A stretch of DNA of 64,000 nucleotides from Chryseobacterium sp. StRB126 (GTDB lineage Bacteria; Bacteroidota; Bacteroidia; Flavobacteriales; Weeksellaceae): contig NZ_AP014624.1 in assembly GCF_000829375.1 (NCBI RefSeq), positions 5,146,001 through 5,210,000 on the forward strand, given 5' to 3'. A program made the position numbers and the translations under genes. Below are positions 55,884-64,000 of this stretch, piece after piece. The first letter of the stretch is position 1; the number at the start of each line of letters is the position of its first letter. The notes beneath the pieces are model-generated. The model did not search any database. It had not been told where the DNA came from and saw only the letters and a program-made list of their open reading frames with translations.

Positions 55884-55916
55884 AAACCTTTTAGTTCAAT
55901 CTGAAAGGTTTTTTCT
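55884..55916 (+). terminator. terminator of the DUF4407-AAA/M41 operon
   Basis: AAACCTTT pairs with AAAGGTTT around a 12-base loop and is followed by a T tract, 42 bases after the stop. Confidence 0.75.
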
Positions 55917-55948
55917 TTTTAAATTTATACTAGTAAAAATCAATTATC

Positions 55949-56542
55949 ATGAAAAATTTACTTTTCGTTTGTGCACTGCTCATCTGCAGTGTACTTTCCC
56001 CTGCATTAAAGGCTCAAGGATCAGAACCTTTTCTGGGACAAATTGCATTCGTACCCTATAATTTTGCCCCAAATGGTTGGGCCGAATGTAACGGACAATT
56101 GATGTCTATTGCGCAAAACCAAGCTCTTTTTTCATTATTGGGAACTACTTACGGTGGAGATGGGATTACTACATTCGCATTACCCGATATGAGAGGCAGG
56201 GTACTTGTTCATAATGGACAGGCTCCTGGAGGACCTACCAATTATACCATTGGGCAAACCGGCGGGACTGAGAGTGTAGCTTTAACTGTAGCACAAATGC
56301 CAGCTCACAATCATACGGTAAATGCTGTCACAGCTGAAGGAAATCAAAATGTTCCCACAGGAAATCTTCCCGCCAACACGAAGATTCTTGACAAAGAATA
56401 TTCAGATGCAGCAACAGATACTACCATGAAAAACACAATGCTGAACAACACAGGAGGCAGCCAGCCTCATGAAAACAGGCAGCCATTTCTTACATTAAAA
56501 TGTATTATTGCATTAAACGGTATTTTCCCTTCACATCCCTAA
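55949..56542 (+). CDS. secreted phage tail collar-domain protein (microcystin-dependent-protein-like)
   Basis: The 197-residue protein has a signal peptide (ending LKAQ) followed by a tail-collar domain: YNFAPNGWAECNGQLMSIAQNQALFSLLGTTYGGDG (ends YNFAPNGWAECNGQ and LLGTTYGGDG), then FALPDMRGRVLVH, LTVAQMPAHNHTV and the final LKCIIALNGIFPS. This is the layout of MdpB/microcystin-dependent proteins, which resemble the tips of tail fibres. A Sec signal is unusual for a phage part. It is five bases upstream of a T9SS cargo gene. Confidence 0.85.
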   Translation: MKNLLFVCALLICSVLSPALKAQGSEPFLGQIAFVPYNFAPNGWAECNGQLMSIAQNQALFSLLGTTYGGDGITTFALPDMRGRVLVHNGQAPGGPTNYTIGQTGGTESVALTVAQMPAHNHTVNAVTAEGNQNVPTGNLPANTKILDKEYSDAATDTTMKNTMLNNTGGSQPHENRQPFLTLKCIIALNGIFPSHP

Positions 56543-56547
56543 TTGTT

Positions 56548-57234
56548 ATGAAATACCTTTACTTACTATGTCTGGTTTCTGTGGGCTCAGCTTCAGCCCA
56601 GACGATTAACTTTAGCGGATGTTATAATCTATTTGAAAATCAGAATTTTATTTTCAATAAAACAGGCGTAGATGCTTTTAATAAAAACATTTATATAACA
56701 ACTCCGATTAATGATCAGCAGCCTTGTGGTGGATTGGGAAACTGTGAATTTAAAATTCAGTGGAATAACGCGCTTACAAGATGGGAATTTCTTGGTGATG
56801 AAGGAAACGGAACTTTTACCGCTCCTTATTTAATTTATTACAATTCAACAGGAAATAATTCCCTTCCTATACCTCCTGGTAATACTGCTGGAACCTGGAT
56901 TGAAAATACAGTCGTAACAAACGGAAACTGTAATGGAAATCTTACAACCGGCAATTCTACAATGACCGGTGACGTACAGGGTCCCGCACTTGGAATACAA
57001 GAAGTTTCTAAAGATAAAATTCAAATTTTCCCTAATCCTGTTTCAGATTTTATCCAAATTTCAGGTATTAGTGACGGACAAGTGATGCAGATTTACAATA
57101 TTGACGGAAGACTTTTAAGGTCTGAAGTATTTAATTCAAAAGTTAATGTTTCACAGCTTACATCAGGTGTTTATATATTAAAAATAACAACCAGGGGAAT
57201 GCAGTTTTTTGAATTTAAATTTGTGAAAAAATAA
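56548..57234 (+). CDS. T9SS type A sorting-domain protein, unknown cargo domain
   Basis: The 228-residue protein starts at the ATG at 56548, with a signal peptide ending ASAQ, even though the frame is open further upstream within the preceding gene. The cargo part (about 20-150) is Asn/Gly/Thr-rich and unassigned, with several cysteines. The last 75 residues form a T9SS type A tail: IQIFPNPVSDFIQISG, MQIYNIDGRLL and LTSGVYILKI. It follows the collar-domain gene by five bases, so the two products may act together at the surface. Confidence 0.8.
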   Translation: MKYLYLLCLVSVGSASAQTINFSGCYNLFENQNFIFNKTGVDAFNKNIYITTPINDQQPCGGLGNCEFKIQWNNALTRWEFLGDEGNGTFTAPYLIYYNSTGNNSLPIPPGNTAGTWIENTVVTNGNCNGNLTTGNSTMTGDVQGPALGIQEVSKDKIQIFPNPVSDFIQISGISDGQVMQIYNIDGRLLRSEVFNSKVNVSQLTSGVYILKITTRGMQFFEFKFVKK

Positions 57235-57259
57235 ATAAGAAATTTTAAAATCGAATAAA

Positions 57260-57290
57260 AAAAGACTGCCTTATGATAAGACAGTCTTTT
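57260..57290. terminator. bidirectional terminator between the T9SS gene and guaB
   Basis: AAAAGACTG pairs with CAGTCTTTT and an inner CTTA with TAAG around a TGA loop, with one mismatch. It lies between convergent genes with A- and T-rich flanks. Confidence 0.85.
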
Positions 57291-57308
57291 CTATGTTATG
57301 AATACTCT

Positions 57309-58769
57309 TTATAAAGAATAATTAGGAGCTTCCTGAGTGATAATCACATCGTGTGGGTGTGATTCTTTCAATCCGCTTCCTGTAATCATTACCAATTTGG
57401 AATCTCTCTGTAAAGTTTCAATATCTTTAGCTCCACAATATCCCATTCCTGCTCTTAATCCTCCAACTAACTGGAAAATAACTTCTTCCAATTTACCTTT
57501 ACTTGGAACTCTTCCTTCAATTCCTTCCGGAACGAATTTTTTAGCCTCACTTTGGAAATATCTTTCTTTTCCTCCTCTCTTCATAGCAGAAAGGCTTCCC
57601 ATTCCTTGGTATGTTTTGAATTTTCTACCTTGGAAAATGATTTCTTCACCCGGAGCTTCATCAGTTCCTGCTAAAAGTGATCCTAACATCACTGCTCCTG
57701 CTCCACTAGCAATTGCTTTTACGATATCTCCTGATAATTTAATACCTCCGTCAGCAATTACTGCGATATTTTTAGTCTGAGCATATTCGTAAACATTATA
57801 GATCGCAGATAATTGAGGAACCCCAACTCCAGCAACTACTCTGGTTGTACAAATAGAACCAGGGCCAACACCTACTTTCAGAACGTTTGCACCAGCTTCT
57901 ATAAGATCTTTTGCAGCTTCAGCTGTTACGATATTACCACCAACGATATCCAAATCCGGATATACTTGTCTGATTTCTTTAATCTTATTTAAAACTCCAA
58001 TAGAATGTCCGTGAGCAGAATCAATACCAATGATATCAACACCCGCTTTTACAAGAGCTTCGATTCTTTCCAATGTATCTTCACCAACTCCAACACCTGC
58101 ACCAACGATTAACCTACCGTTTTGATCTTTGTTTGCATTTGGATATTCAAGCTGATTATCAATATCTTTAATGGTAATTAAACCAACCAATTTATTTTCA
58201 GCATCTACAATAGGAAGTTTTTCAACTCTGTTTTTAAGAAGAATTTCTTTTGCTTTCTCAAGATTGGTATTTTTATCAGAAGTGATCAGGTTATCTTTAG
58301 TCATGATCTCTTCAACCTTTGCACCAAGGTTTTCCTGATATTTTACGTCTCTGTTTGTGATAATTCCGATTAATACATTATTTGCATCAACCACGGGAAG
58401 GCCAGATATTTTATATTTAGCCATTAATTCTCTAGCTTCACCTAAAGTATGATCTTTTGAAAGCGTTACAGGATCAGAGATCATTCCGTTTTCAGAACGT
58501 TTTACTCTGTTTACTTGTGCAGCCTGTTCTGCGATCGTCATATTTTTATGAATGAAACCTAAACCACCAACTCTAGCCAATGCAATTGCCAAATCTGCCT
58601 CTGTAACAGTGTCCATTGCAGCGGAAACTATCGGAACATTCAGCGTGATTTTGTCGGTAAGTCTTGATTTTAATGAAACCTGGTTAGGTAAAACTTCTGA
58701 ATAAGAAGGGACTAGAAGAACGTCATCGAAAGTGATGGCTGTCTCTACAATTTTGTTATGAATAGACAT
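57309..58769 (-). CDS. guaB: inosine-5'-monophosphate dehydrogenase
   Basis: The 486-residue enzyme oxidises IMP to XMP, the first committed step to GMP. It has the N-terminal barrel start [18 protein letters not shown], two CBS domains (about residues 95-210), the catalytic cysteine loop [18 protein letters not shown] and the flap-region [14 protein letters not shown]. Length and order match bacterial GuaB. It has its own promoter very near the start. Confidence 0.97.
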   Translation of the reverse strand: MSIHNKIVETAITFDDVLLVPSYSEVLPNQVSLKSRLTDKITLNVPIVSAAMDTVTEADLAIALARVGGLGFIHKNMTIAEQAAQVNRVKRSENGMISDPVTLSKDHTLGEARELMAKYKISGLPVVDANNVLIGIITNRDVKYQENLGAKVEEIMTKDNLITSDKNTNLEKAKEILLKNRVEKLPIVDAENKLVGLITIKDIDNQLEYPNANKDQNGRLIVGAGVGVGEDTLERIEALVKAGVDIIGIDSAHGHSIGVLNKIKEIRQVYPDLDIVGGNIVTAEAAKDLIEAGANVLKVGVGPGSICTTRVVAGVGVPQLSAIYNVYEYAQTKNIAVIADGGIKLSGDIVKAIASGAGAVMLGSLLAGTDEAPGEEIIFQGRKFKTYQGMGSLSAMKRGGKERYFQSEAKKFVPEGIEGRVPSKGKLEEVIFQLVGGLRAGMGYCGAKDIETLQRDSKLVMITGSGLKESHPHDVIITQEAPNYSL

Positions 58770-58783
58770 CTTTACTTTCTTTG

Positions 58784-58791
58784 CAAAATTA
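58784..58791 (-). promoter_or_regulatory. -7 promoter element of guaB
   Basis: TAATTTTG on the minus strand matches TAnnTTTG and lies 14 bases before the ATG at 58769. The predicted leader is under ten bases. Confidence 0.6.
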
Positions 58792-58864
58792 GGTTATTTT
58801 AATGACATATGAAAATCTATTTTAATAGTTTAAATAAAATTTAATAATCAATAAGTTAAATCGA

Positions 58865-58891
58865 AAAACCGCTCTTTTTAAGAACGGTTTT
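58865..58891 (-). terminator. terminator of the ECF sigma operon
   Basis: On the minus strand AAAACCGTTCTT pairs with AAGAGCGGTTTT (one G-U) around an AAA loop and is followed by T. It lies about 90 bases after the DUF4252 gene, at the end of the sigma-factor operon. Confidence 0.75.
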
Positions 58892-58983
58892 CCTGTACAA
58901 AATAAATTTAGTTTATCCGAAACTACTTGCAACAATTAATTTTTCTTGATAGTTAAAGCATAATATAAGGTTTCAATCATTTC

Positions 58984-59484
58984 CTATTTATCTGAAACAG
59001 CATTAATCATTTTTGAAATATCGTCAGGAGTAAAGCTTCCTTTTACATCCACAAATACCAATTCCTTATCTGAATTTACCGTAATCAGCATGTTTTTAAT
59101 AGCTTCACCCTTTTGTTTTACCCGCAGATTTACATTTTCTCCATTATGTTTTATGGTAGCCCAGTCTTCGTAGTGATTATTATTCAAAAACTTAGCATAA
59201 TCATTCAGCATTTCTTTGCTGCCGTTTTCTACGGTAAGAACCTTTATTTTCGAAACCTTTTTGATAAGGCTGATAAGTTCTTCACTTTCTCCATCTTCTC
59301 TTAAAGCCTTCTTGATATATGGTTTGGCAAGCAATAGTGGTACATTAAAACTTGTAAACTTGGCATCCTTAAAATTATAACTGGTACTTGAAAAGAAATC
59401 CATGTTGGGTTTTTCAGAAACAATACAGGACTGAAGGGTACTTATTACCAAAAATGGAAAGAAAATAATTCTGAGCGTTTTCAT
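58984..59484 (-). CDS. DUF4252 lipoprotein
   Basis: The 166-residue protein has a lipobox TLQSC (Cys 20) and a DUF4252 domain with KVSKIKVLTVENGS, YEDWATIKHNGENV, IKNMLITVNSDKELVFVDVKGSFTPDDI (ends IKNMLITV and FTPDDISKMI). It is the last gene of the sigma operon, 12 bases after a larger DUF4252 protein. DUF4252 proteins are common in Bacteroidota next to sigma factors; their activity is unknown. Confidence 0.82.
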   Translation of the reverse strand: MKTLRIIFFPFLVISTLQSCIVSEKPNMDFFSSTSYNFKDAKFTSFNVPLLLAKPYIKKALREDGESEELISLIKKVSKIKVLTVENGSKEMLNDYAKFLNNNHYEDWATIKHNGENVNLRVKQKGEAIKNMLITVNSDKELVFVDVKGSFTPDDISKMINAVSDK

Positions 59485-59496
59485 GGTGATAATTTT

Positions 59497-60777
59497 TTAA
59501 TCAATTGGTCTTAACAACCCTCCTGATGTTTTACTAATATTAGCATCTATCTCCGGTCTTCCTCTATACCTAACAGATCCTCCTGATGATGCTCTCACTT
59601 TCAATTTATCTGAAACACTTACCGTAAGATTTCCTCCGGAAGTGGCTTCCGTCTCAAGGTAAGTAAATTTCAGATCGTCAGCTTTACATAGTGCTCCACT
59701 GCTGATATCAATGGTTCCTGAATCAGCTTTTCCACTCAAACTGATATTAGAACCGCTTGAACTTTTAATCCCAATATTACCGGCTGTAATTCCTGCTCTG
59801 ATGTTTGATCCTGAAGATACTGAAATGTTTGCAGCATTTGAAATTTTGAAATCTCCGGTAATATTGGATCCGGATGAGGCATCAATTTTCATATTTTTCT
59901 CCTGAATAGAATTGACGATGGTAAGGTTAGAACCCGATGAGACATCAATACTTTCCATTCTTGGAGAAGATACATTAACACTTAAATTTTTAAATCTCAG
60001 ATTTCTTACTCCTTTATTATCAATATAAATTCTCAAAACGCCATTTTCCACCTTTGTAATGATATACTCTAGCTTATCTGAATCAGCGATCACTTTTATA
60101 CTGGTTGGTTTTTCTTGTTTAAAAATTACGTTTACTCCTGTACTCACTTGAATCCCTGAAAAATCGCCTACGTTTCTGGCCTCTCCATTGAGGTAAGACG
60201 AATTATTATCTGATGTAATATTATTTCTTGTATTGGAAATTGGGTTCTTCTTAGTTTCACTGGAGTTAATAATTTTACTTACATCATCCATAGACAGTTT
60301 TCCGTCCAGCATTACAAAAATACTTTCCCCACTTCCGCCGTCAATACTAAGCAACAGATCATCCAGAATACCATTCTTAGCTTCTGCAGAAAGAAATTTC
60401 ACTTTAGCTCCCGCATTATTCACGGACATAATCTCGCTGTAGTTCAGATTTTTTAAATAGGAAGAAATATCCTTACTTAGCTGGGACATACTAGTCTGAA
60501 CCTTACGCCCTTCAGCAGTATTTCCTTTTTCCGGGTTTTCAGTAATCAAAATCTTGAGGCCGTTAATTTTTGATAATAACGGTTTAATCTGATCCAGCTG
60601 AGAGTCATCAATATTAAGACTGCTGAGCATCCCGAACATCGGTTTTGCAATTTTAATAGAGGTTACTCCCTCTACATCCTGATATTTATCAAAAAGCTGG
60701 TCAAATTTATCTTTTTGCCCATACACGTTAAAGAAATGGGAAAAAGCAAGAGCGAATATTATGAATAGTTTTTTCAT
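59497..60777 (-). CDS. secreted DUF4252-GIN (DUF2807) fusion protein
   Basis: The 426-residue protein has a signal peptide (ending VYGQ), a DUF4252 domain (about 25-175) and a GIN/DUF2807 beta-helix domain (about 205-420). The GIN part starts NVGDFSGIQVSTGVNVIF and repeats SSGSN-type turns (DVSSGSNLTI, DASSGSNITG, SVSSGSNIRA, SSSGSNISLS). These form the rungs of a right-handed beta-helix. It is likely periplasmic or outer-membrane attached and probably related to the envelope-stress role of the operon. Confidence 0.85.
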   Translation of the reverse strand: MKKLFIIFALAFSHFFNVYGQKDKFDQLFDKYQDVEGVTSIKIAKPMFGMLSSLNIDDSQLDQIKPLLSKINGLKILITENPEKGNTAEGRKVQTSMSQLSKDISSYLKNLNYSEIMSVNNAGAKVKFLSAEAKNGILDDLLLSIDGGSGESIFVMLDGKLSMDDVSKIINSSETKKNPISNTRNNITSDNNSSYLNGEARNVGDFSGIQVSTGVNVIFKQEKPTSIKVIADSDKLEYIITKVENGVLRIYIDNKGVRNLRFKNLSVNVSSPRMESIDVSSGSNLTIVNSIQEKNMKIDASSGSNITGDFKISNAANISVSSGSNIRAGITAGNIGIKSSSGSNISLSGKADSGTIDISSGALCKADDLKFTYLETEATSGGNLTVSVSDKLKVRASSGGSVRYRGRPEIDANISKTSGGLLRPID

Positions 60778-60823
60778 GAGTCAATTTTATTTTTTAAGTT
60801 AATGATGGCAACCGTTTTTATGA

Positions 60824-61495
60824 TTAATAATCGTCTTCTACCACCGTAGGCTGTGCCAATTTTTCACTAACGTTATTTGCAAATATCTGGAATGAGTATT
60901 TTGTTACATTTATTGCTTCTTCTACATTGTCAATTTTTTTACCATTTACAATTACATAAGAGTTTTCATAGCCTGTAGAATCTTTAGATAAATTATTTTT
61001 AAAAGAGGAATTGTCTGCATATCTTGGTCTTCTTTCCTTTTTAAGTCTTCCTCTTTTTGGTAAGATTTCATCCATCACATCTTTTTCAGCGACATGATTA
61101 TCCTGAAAGATAGAATCTTTTTTGGCTCCAGAAATAGAATCGGTATGATTCACTGCCACCTGTTGCTGATGATTATGGTTTTCTTCAATAAAACCGGACT
61201 TCTGTTTCAATACTTCATTTTTCACAATACTTTCCTTATCCTGAACTCCTGTCCCGGAATTATTTTTAAGGAAAAATCCAATCCCAAAGACCAGCGTTAC
61301 ACTGGCGGCCATCCAGAACCATTTGGGAAATGAGGGCTTTTTATTTTCTTTAAGAGGAATAATAGGCGTTGTGTTTTCTTCAGAGGTTTTATTTTCGGTC
61401 TGCTGAAGGAAATCATCAAAGCTCCATTCCATTTTTTCTTCCTTTATACCCCGGAAGATTTCGTCGTATTTATCTTGTAATTGATCTTTTTTCAT
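60824..61495 (-). CDS. single-span membrane protein, probable anti-sigma factor
   Basis: The 223-residue protein has a charged N-terminal cytoplasmic part (about 1-70), one membrane segment (WFWMAASVTLVFGIGFFL) and a charged, low-complexity periplasmic C-terminal half. The gene overlaps the sigma-factor gene by 26 bases. Position and topology are those of an anti-sigma factor, but the usual ASD or zinc-binding motif is not evident, so the role is inferred from context. Confidence 0.72.
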   Translation of the reverse strand: MKKDQLQDKYDEIFRGIKEEKMEWSFDDFLQQTENKTSEENTTPIIPLKENKKPSFPKWFWMAASVTLVFGIGFFLKNNSGTGVQDKESIVKNEVLKQKSGFIEENHNHQQQVAVNHTDSISGAKKDSIFQDNHVAEKDVMDEILPKRGRLKKERRPRYADNSSFKNNLSKDSTGYENSYVIVNGKKIDNVEEAINVTKYSFQIFANNVSEKLAQPTVVEDDY

Positions 61496-61979
61496 AGCTC
61501 ATCAGTTGTGAGATTTGTTCTTTTACTTTTTGTCTTGCCCGCATAAGGTTTACCCTTACTGCATTTTCCTCCATTTCCAGCATTTCAGAAATTTCGGAAA
61601 CATCGTACTCTTCTACATCTTTCAAGTGGATCACCAGCTTCTGCTTTTCGGGGAGTTGATTAATAAATCCTATAATATATTCTTTAAGGTTATCAACTTC
61701 CATACTGTAAAGTTCCGATCGGTGAAGCTGCATATCCGCAAAGCCTATCTTCACATCGTGATGCTTCAGGCGGTTCAGGCATTCGTTCCGGACAGACTTC
61801 AGCGCATAGGATTTTAAATTCCCAAACTGCTCCAATTCATCCCTCTTCTGCCAGAACTTCATCATGATTTCCTGCACTACATCTTCTGCCTCATCACTAC
61901 TCATGACGAATCGCTTCGCAAAACGATACATCTCGTCTTTGAGAATAAACACCGTATTCTTGAAAGTTTCTTGGGTCAT
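61470..61979 (-). CDS. ECF-family RNA polymerase sigma factor
   Basis: The 169-residue protein has sigma region 2 (FAKRFVMSSDEAEDVVQEIMMKFW; ends FAKRFVMSSDEAEDVVQE) and region 4 with LPEKQKLVIHLKDVEEYDVSEIS, given by LPEKQKLVIHL and MEENAVRVNLMRARQKVKE. Length matches Bacteroidota ECF sigmas. It heads a four-gene operon with a probable anti-sigma factor and two DUF4252 proteins. I see no TAnnTTTG element, which fits self-recognition of its own promoter. Confidence 0.92.
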   Translation of the reverse strand: MTQETFKNTVFILKDEMYRFAKRFVMSSDEAEDVVQEIMMKFWQKRDELEQFGNLKSYALKSVRNECLNRLKHHDVKIGFADMQLHRSELYSMEVDNLKEYIIGFINQLPEKQKLVIHLKDVEEYDVSEISEMLEMEENAVRVNLMRARQKVKEQISQLMSYEKRSITR

Positions 61980-62257
61980 GAGTTTTGTTTCTTATAGGTA
62001 AGACAACCAGTCTTTACAATCTATTACATCAAAAATAAAAAAACTTTAAAAATATTTGAAGTTTTTATTTTTATAGCATGACTACCTTCGGCCAAACGAT
62101 CTCCAAATCGTGTTCCTGTTTCTAGTTTATATAAACCTATTTTTTCTTTTAGAAAAATCATAAGGAAACCCATATTTTTTTATGCTAAAGTAGATAATTT
62201 AAATTCCCATATTCGGGATATAATAAAATTATTTATATTTAACAAATAAAAAAACAA

Positions 62258-63631
62258 ATGTCTATGAGAAAAAAAATTATTCTCCGCCTGATACTTTTTT
62301 CAGTATTAGCGTTTTCAATCTACTCCTGTATGCATGATGATCTCAGCAATCCTCAGCCGGAACAACAGGCCCCTGCATCCTCTTTCAATGTATTCAGGAA
62401 GGACAGTACCGGAAAAGATCCGGATTATGCAAGAGGTTTTGCAGTGTTGTATGGGAAGTATCAAAACCTACATCCCGCCTTTAAGCAATCTGTTGCCAGA
62501 AATATAAAAGACGGAAAACCTGCTGTCTTTTTCCGCCTTGCATCAGAAGTTCTTATGCTGGATGATGGCAGTAAAGCGGTGATCTATCCTGTAGTAACAG
62601 ATGACCATATTACAGGACTAGCAGCCGGAGTCCTGAACCAGGAAGAAAATTATGTATCTTACCGTATGGTTTCGGAAACTACGGAAAACTATGAAAACAT
62701 TATTTCCGCATTCAGAATCCGTTTTGCTTTATTTCCTAAAGATAATACCATGAAACCCGGAGGCAATGGCAGCGGATGCAATGATGTATCAGGCTGTGGA
62801 GAAACCCAGATAGAACCTATTGTGATAAGACCTAAACCCAGAAGCATACAATGGGGTGGCAGTGGCGATAATGATCCCTGGGGCAATGATCCGGATAATC
62901 CGCCAGGTGGAGAGTGCGGTGGCTTCGGAGATTGTGGTGGCAGTGGCGGAAATAATAACCCTTCCAATCCTGAAACACCACAAAATCCTTGTGAAAAAAT
63001 CAAAGAAAAACAGAATAGTTCAAAATATGCAGAGAGATTTAATGCTCTGAATAAGGCTGATATCTTTAATATGGACAGAGAGAGAGGATTTTATGAAAAA
63101 CAACCGCCATTAGGAGTAAATACAGAAGCAGGATTTGTACAAGTGGATGGGCCCCCAGGCTCTACAGGCCTCGATCTTCCTGATGATACTACAGGTATCT
63201 CAGGTCTATTTCATTCACACAATAATGTAGATGGAAGCATTAAAATATTTTCTCCTACTGATGTAAAAACATTTATTAATACGTTTTTGAAAAATGCAGG
63301 AACATATGGAGGGGGTTATGCTAATGCATATTCTACCGTAGTAACTTCTGAAGGAAGTTATACCATAAAATATACAGGAACTGCACACCCTGGGGGTGTT
63401 GATTACTATACAGCAAAATCATGGGGAGAGTGGTATGAAAGGGAAATGGGAGCAATTCAGGACTCAAATGGTGATATTTCTCAGGATAAAGTAGAAACTG
63501 TTTTTACTAGATTTCTTCAAGAAGTCGTAAATAAGCCTGGTCTGGAAGTATATAAAGTAACAGCCAATACAGCTTCTAAAATGACTTATAATCCAACTAC
63601 TAAAAAAGCAGATAAAGTTGATTGTCCTTAA
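62258..63631 (+). CDS. lipoprotein with C-terminal JAMM-like (HxH...SxxD) domain
   Basis: The 457-residue protein is a lipoprotein (IYSC, Cys 24). Residues about 40-165 are an unassigned domain. A Gly/Asn/Pro/Asp-rich linker (about 165-245) with several cysteines follows. The C-terminal part contains GLFHSHNNVDGSIKIFSPTD, where His 319, His 321, Ser 332 and Asp 335 fit the JAMM/JAB zinc pattern HxH...SxxD, though the spacer is ten residues rather than the usual seven. Proteins of this build with HSHY/HSHN and FSPxD occur in Bacteroidota; activity is unproven. The next gene starts 18 bases downstream. Confidence 0.75.
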   Translation: MSMRKKIILRLILFSVLAFSIYSCMHDDLSNPQPEQQAPASSFNVFRKDSTGKDPDYARGFAVLYGKYQNLHPAFKQSVARNIKDGKPAVFFRLASEVLMLDDGSKAVIYPVVTDDHITGLAAGVLNQEENYVSYRMVSETTENYENIISAFRIRFALFPKDNTMKPGGNGSGCNDVSGCGETQIEPIVIRPKPRSIQWGGSGDNDPWGNDPDNPPGGECGGFGDCGGSGGNNNPSNPETPQNPCEKIKEKQNSSKYAERFNALNKADIFNMDRERGFYEKQPPLGVNTEAGFVQVDGPPGSTGLDLPDDTTGISGLFHSHNNVDGSIKIFSPTDVKTFINTFLKNAGTYGGGYANAYSTVVTSEGSYTIKYTGTAHPGGVDYYTAKSWGEWYEREMGAIQDSNGDISQDKVETVFTRFLQEVVNKPGLEVYKVTANTASKMTYNPTTKKADKVDCP

Positions 63632-63649
63632 ATATTTAAATGTAAAAAA

Positions 63650-64000
63650 ATGAAAAATATATTTTTTATCACCATACTTTTTGTGGGAATATTTTGTAAA
63701 GCTCAAACATATCCATTAACTGAAACTCAAGTTCCCGCAGGAGCTTATATCTCAGATACTCAAAATAACCTCCCACCATTTGAAGGAGACTGGGCCGGAA
63801 TTTGGGCCGGGAAAACTTTTTTAATTAACTTTAAGAAAATAACTAATATACACGATAATCATTGTAATTGCAACAGAGATTATTTAATTGGAAAATTTCA
63901 AGTGAAAGATATTTCAGGAAATATTTTATTCAATAACATGAATCTTCCTGACAATGCAGCTAAAATTGAAGGTATTAAAATTTTTCCTAATGGTAAATAT
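63650..64000 (+). CDS. secreted DUF6705-like protein (3' end outside window)
   Basis: The frame is open from the ATG at 63650 to the end of the window (117 codons). It starts with a signal peptide (MKNIFFITILFVGIFCKAQ) and then YPLTETQVPAGAYISDTQNN and LPPFEGDWAGIWAGKTFLINF, which resemble the DUF6705 family of secreted flavobacterial proteins. CNCNRDYLIGKF is also seen. It follows the JAMM-like lipoprotein gene by 18 bases. Function is unknown. Confidence 0.7.
   Translation, partial: MKNIFFITILFVGIFCKAQTYPLTETQVPAGAYISDTQNNLPPFEGDWAGIWAGKTFLINFKKITNIHDNHCNCNRDYLIGKFQVKDISGNILFNNMNLPDNAAKIEGIKIFPNGKY

Noticed and set aside
55949..56542. Tail-collar gene as sign of a prophage
   Set aside because: It has a Sec signal peptide and T9SS neighbours, and there are no capsid, tail, lysis or integrase genes around it.
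62689..63003. Proline-rich antisense open frame
   Set aside because: It is the reverse complement of the Gly/Asn/Asp-rich linker of the JAMM-like lipoprotein and arises from that biased composition.
1..64000. tRNA, rRNA, CRISPR arrays and insertion sequences
   Set aside because: I looked for cloverleaf-like segments, regularly spaced repeats and transposase motifs and found none.

Overview
The window reads as chromosomal DNA of a Chryseobacterium-like member of the Flavobacteriia (Bacteroidota). Supporting signs are an AT-rich sequence, starts without Shine-Dalgarno sites, many promoters with the Bacteroidota -7 element TAnnTTTG, type IX secretion (T9SS) type A and type B sorting tails, and families typical of this group (DUF6759-like, DUF6705-like, DUF3667, DUF4252, GIN/DUF2807, DUF4407). 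No rRNA, tRNA, CRISPR array, insertion sequence or prophage was seen.

Layout. 1-3 kb: tail of a Crp/Fnr regulator, an FAD monooxygenase and a YdcF-like protein. 3-11.3 kb: rocD runs directly into a surface-polysaccharide block with five glycosyltransferase-type genes and a methyltransferase on both strands. 11.4-12.2 kb: a secreted tandem mannose-binding-type lectin. 12.6-15.2 kb: gltX and accA. 15.2-33 kb: a DUF6759-like gene (minus), then an all-plus block holding tsf, three giant paralogous T9SS type B surface proteins, a carboxypeptidase-regulatory-like protein, trmB and three more DUF6759-like genes, then rplM-rpsI-rpsB on minus. Turning the 16.0-31.1 kb block around would restore both rpsB-tsf adjacency and one DUF6759 cluster, so I read it as a past inversion. 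33.5-45 kb: DUF3667 protein, an IcmF-type fused acyl-CoA mutase, an M16 peptidase, a Dph6-type ATPase and a PLP decarboxylase. 45-51 kb: a serine hydrolase lipoprotein, a PadR regulator with two paired membrane proteins, a 2'-5' RNA ligase family gene, a broken M64 peptidase and ruvC. 52-57 kb: a DUF4407 membrane protein followed by an unusual AAA+/M41 metalloprotease, then secreted tail-collar and T9SS proteins. 57-62 kb: guaB and an ECF sigma / membrane protein / GIN / DUF4252 operon. 62-64 kb: a lipoprotein with a JAMM-like motif and a partial DUF6705-like gene.

Three genes carry small disruptions: tsf (one extra base), the 2'-5' RNA ligase gene (in-frame TGA where Trp is expected) and the M64 peptidase (frame change). 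Because tsf is essential, a sequencing or assembly error is a serious possibility there.

The best candidates for an undescribed system are the DUF4407 + AAA/M41 pair, which looks like a split membrane-tethered FtsH-like machine, and the JAMM-like lipoprotein with its DUF6705-like neighbour. The DUF6759-like paralog set and the lectin with six intact sugar-binding motifs come next.
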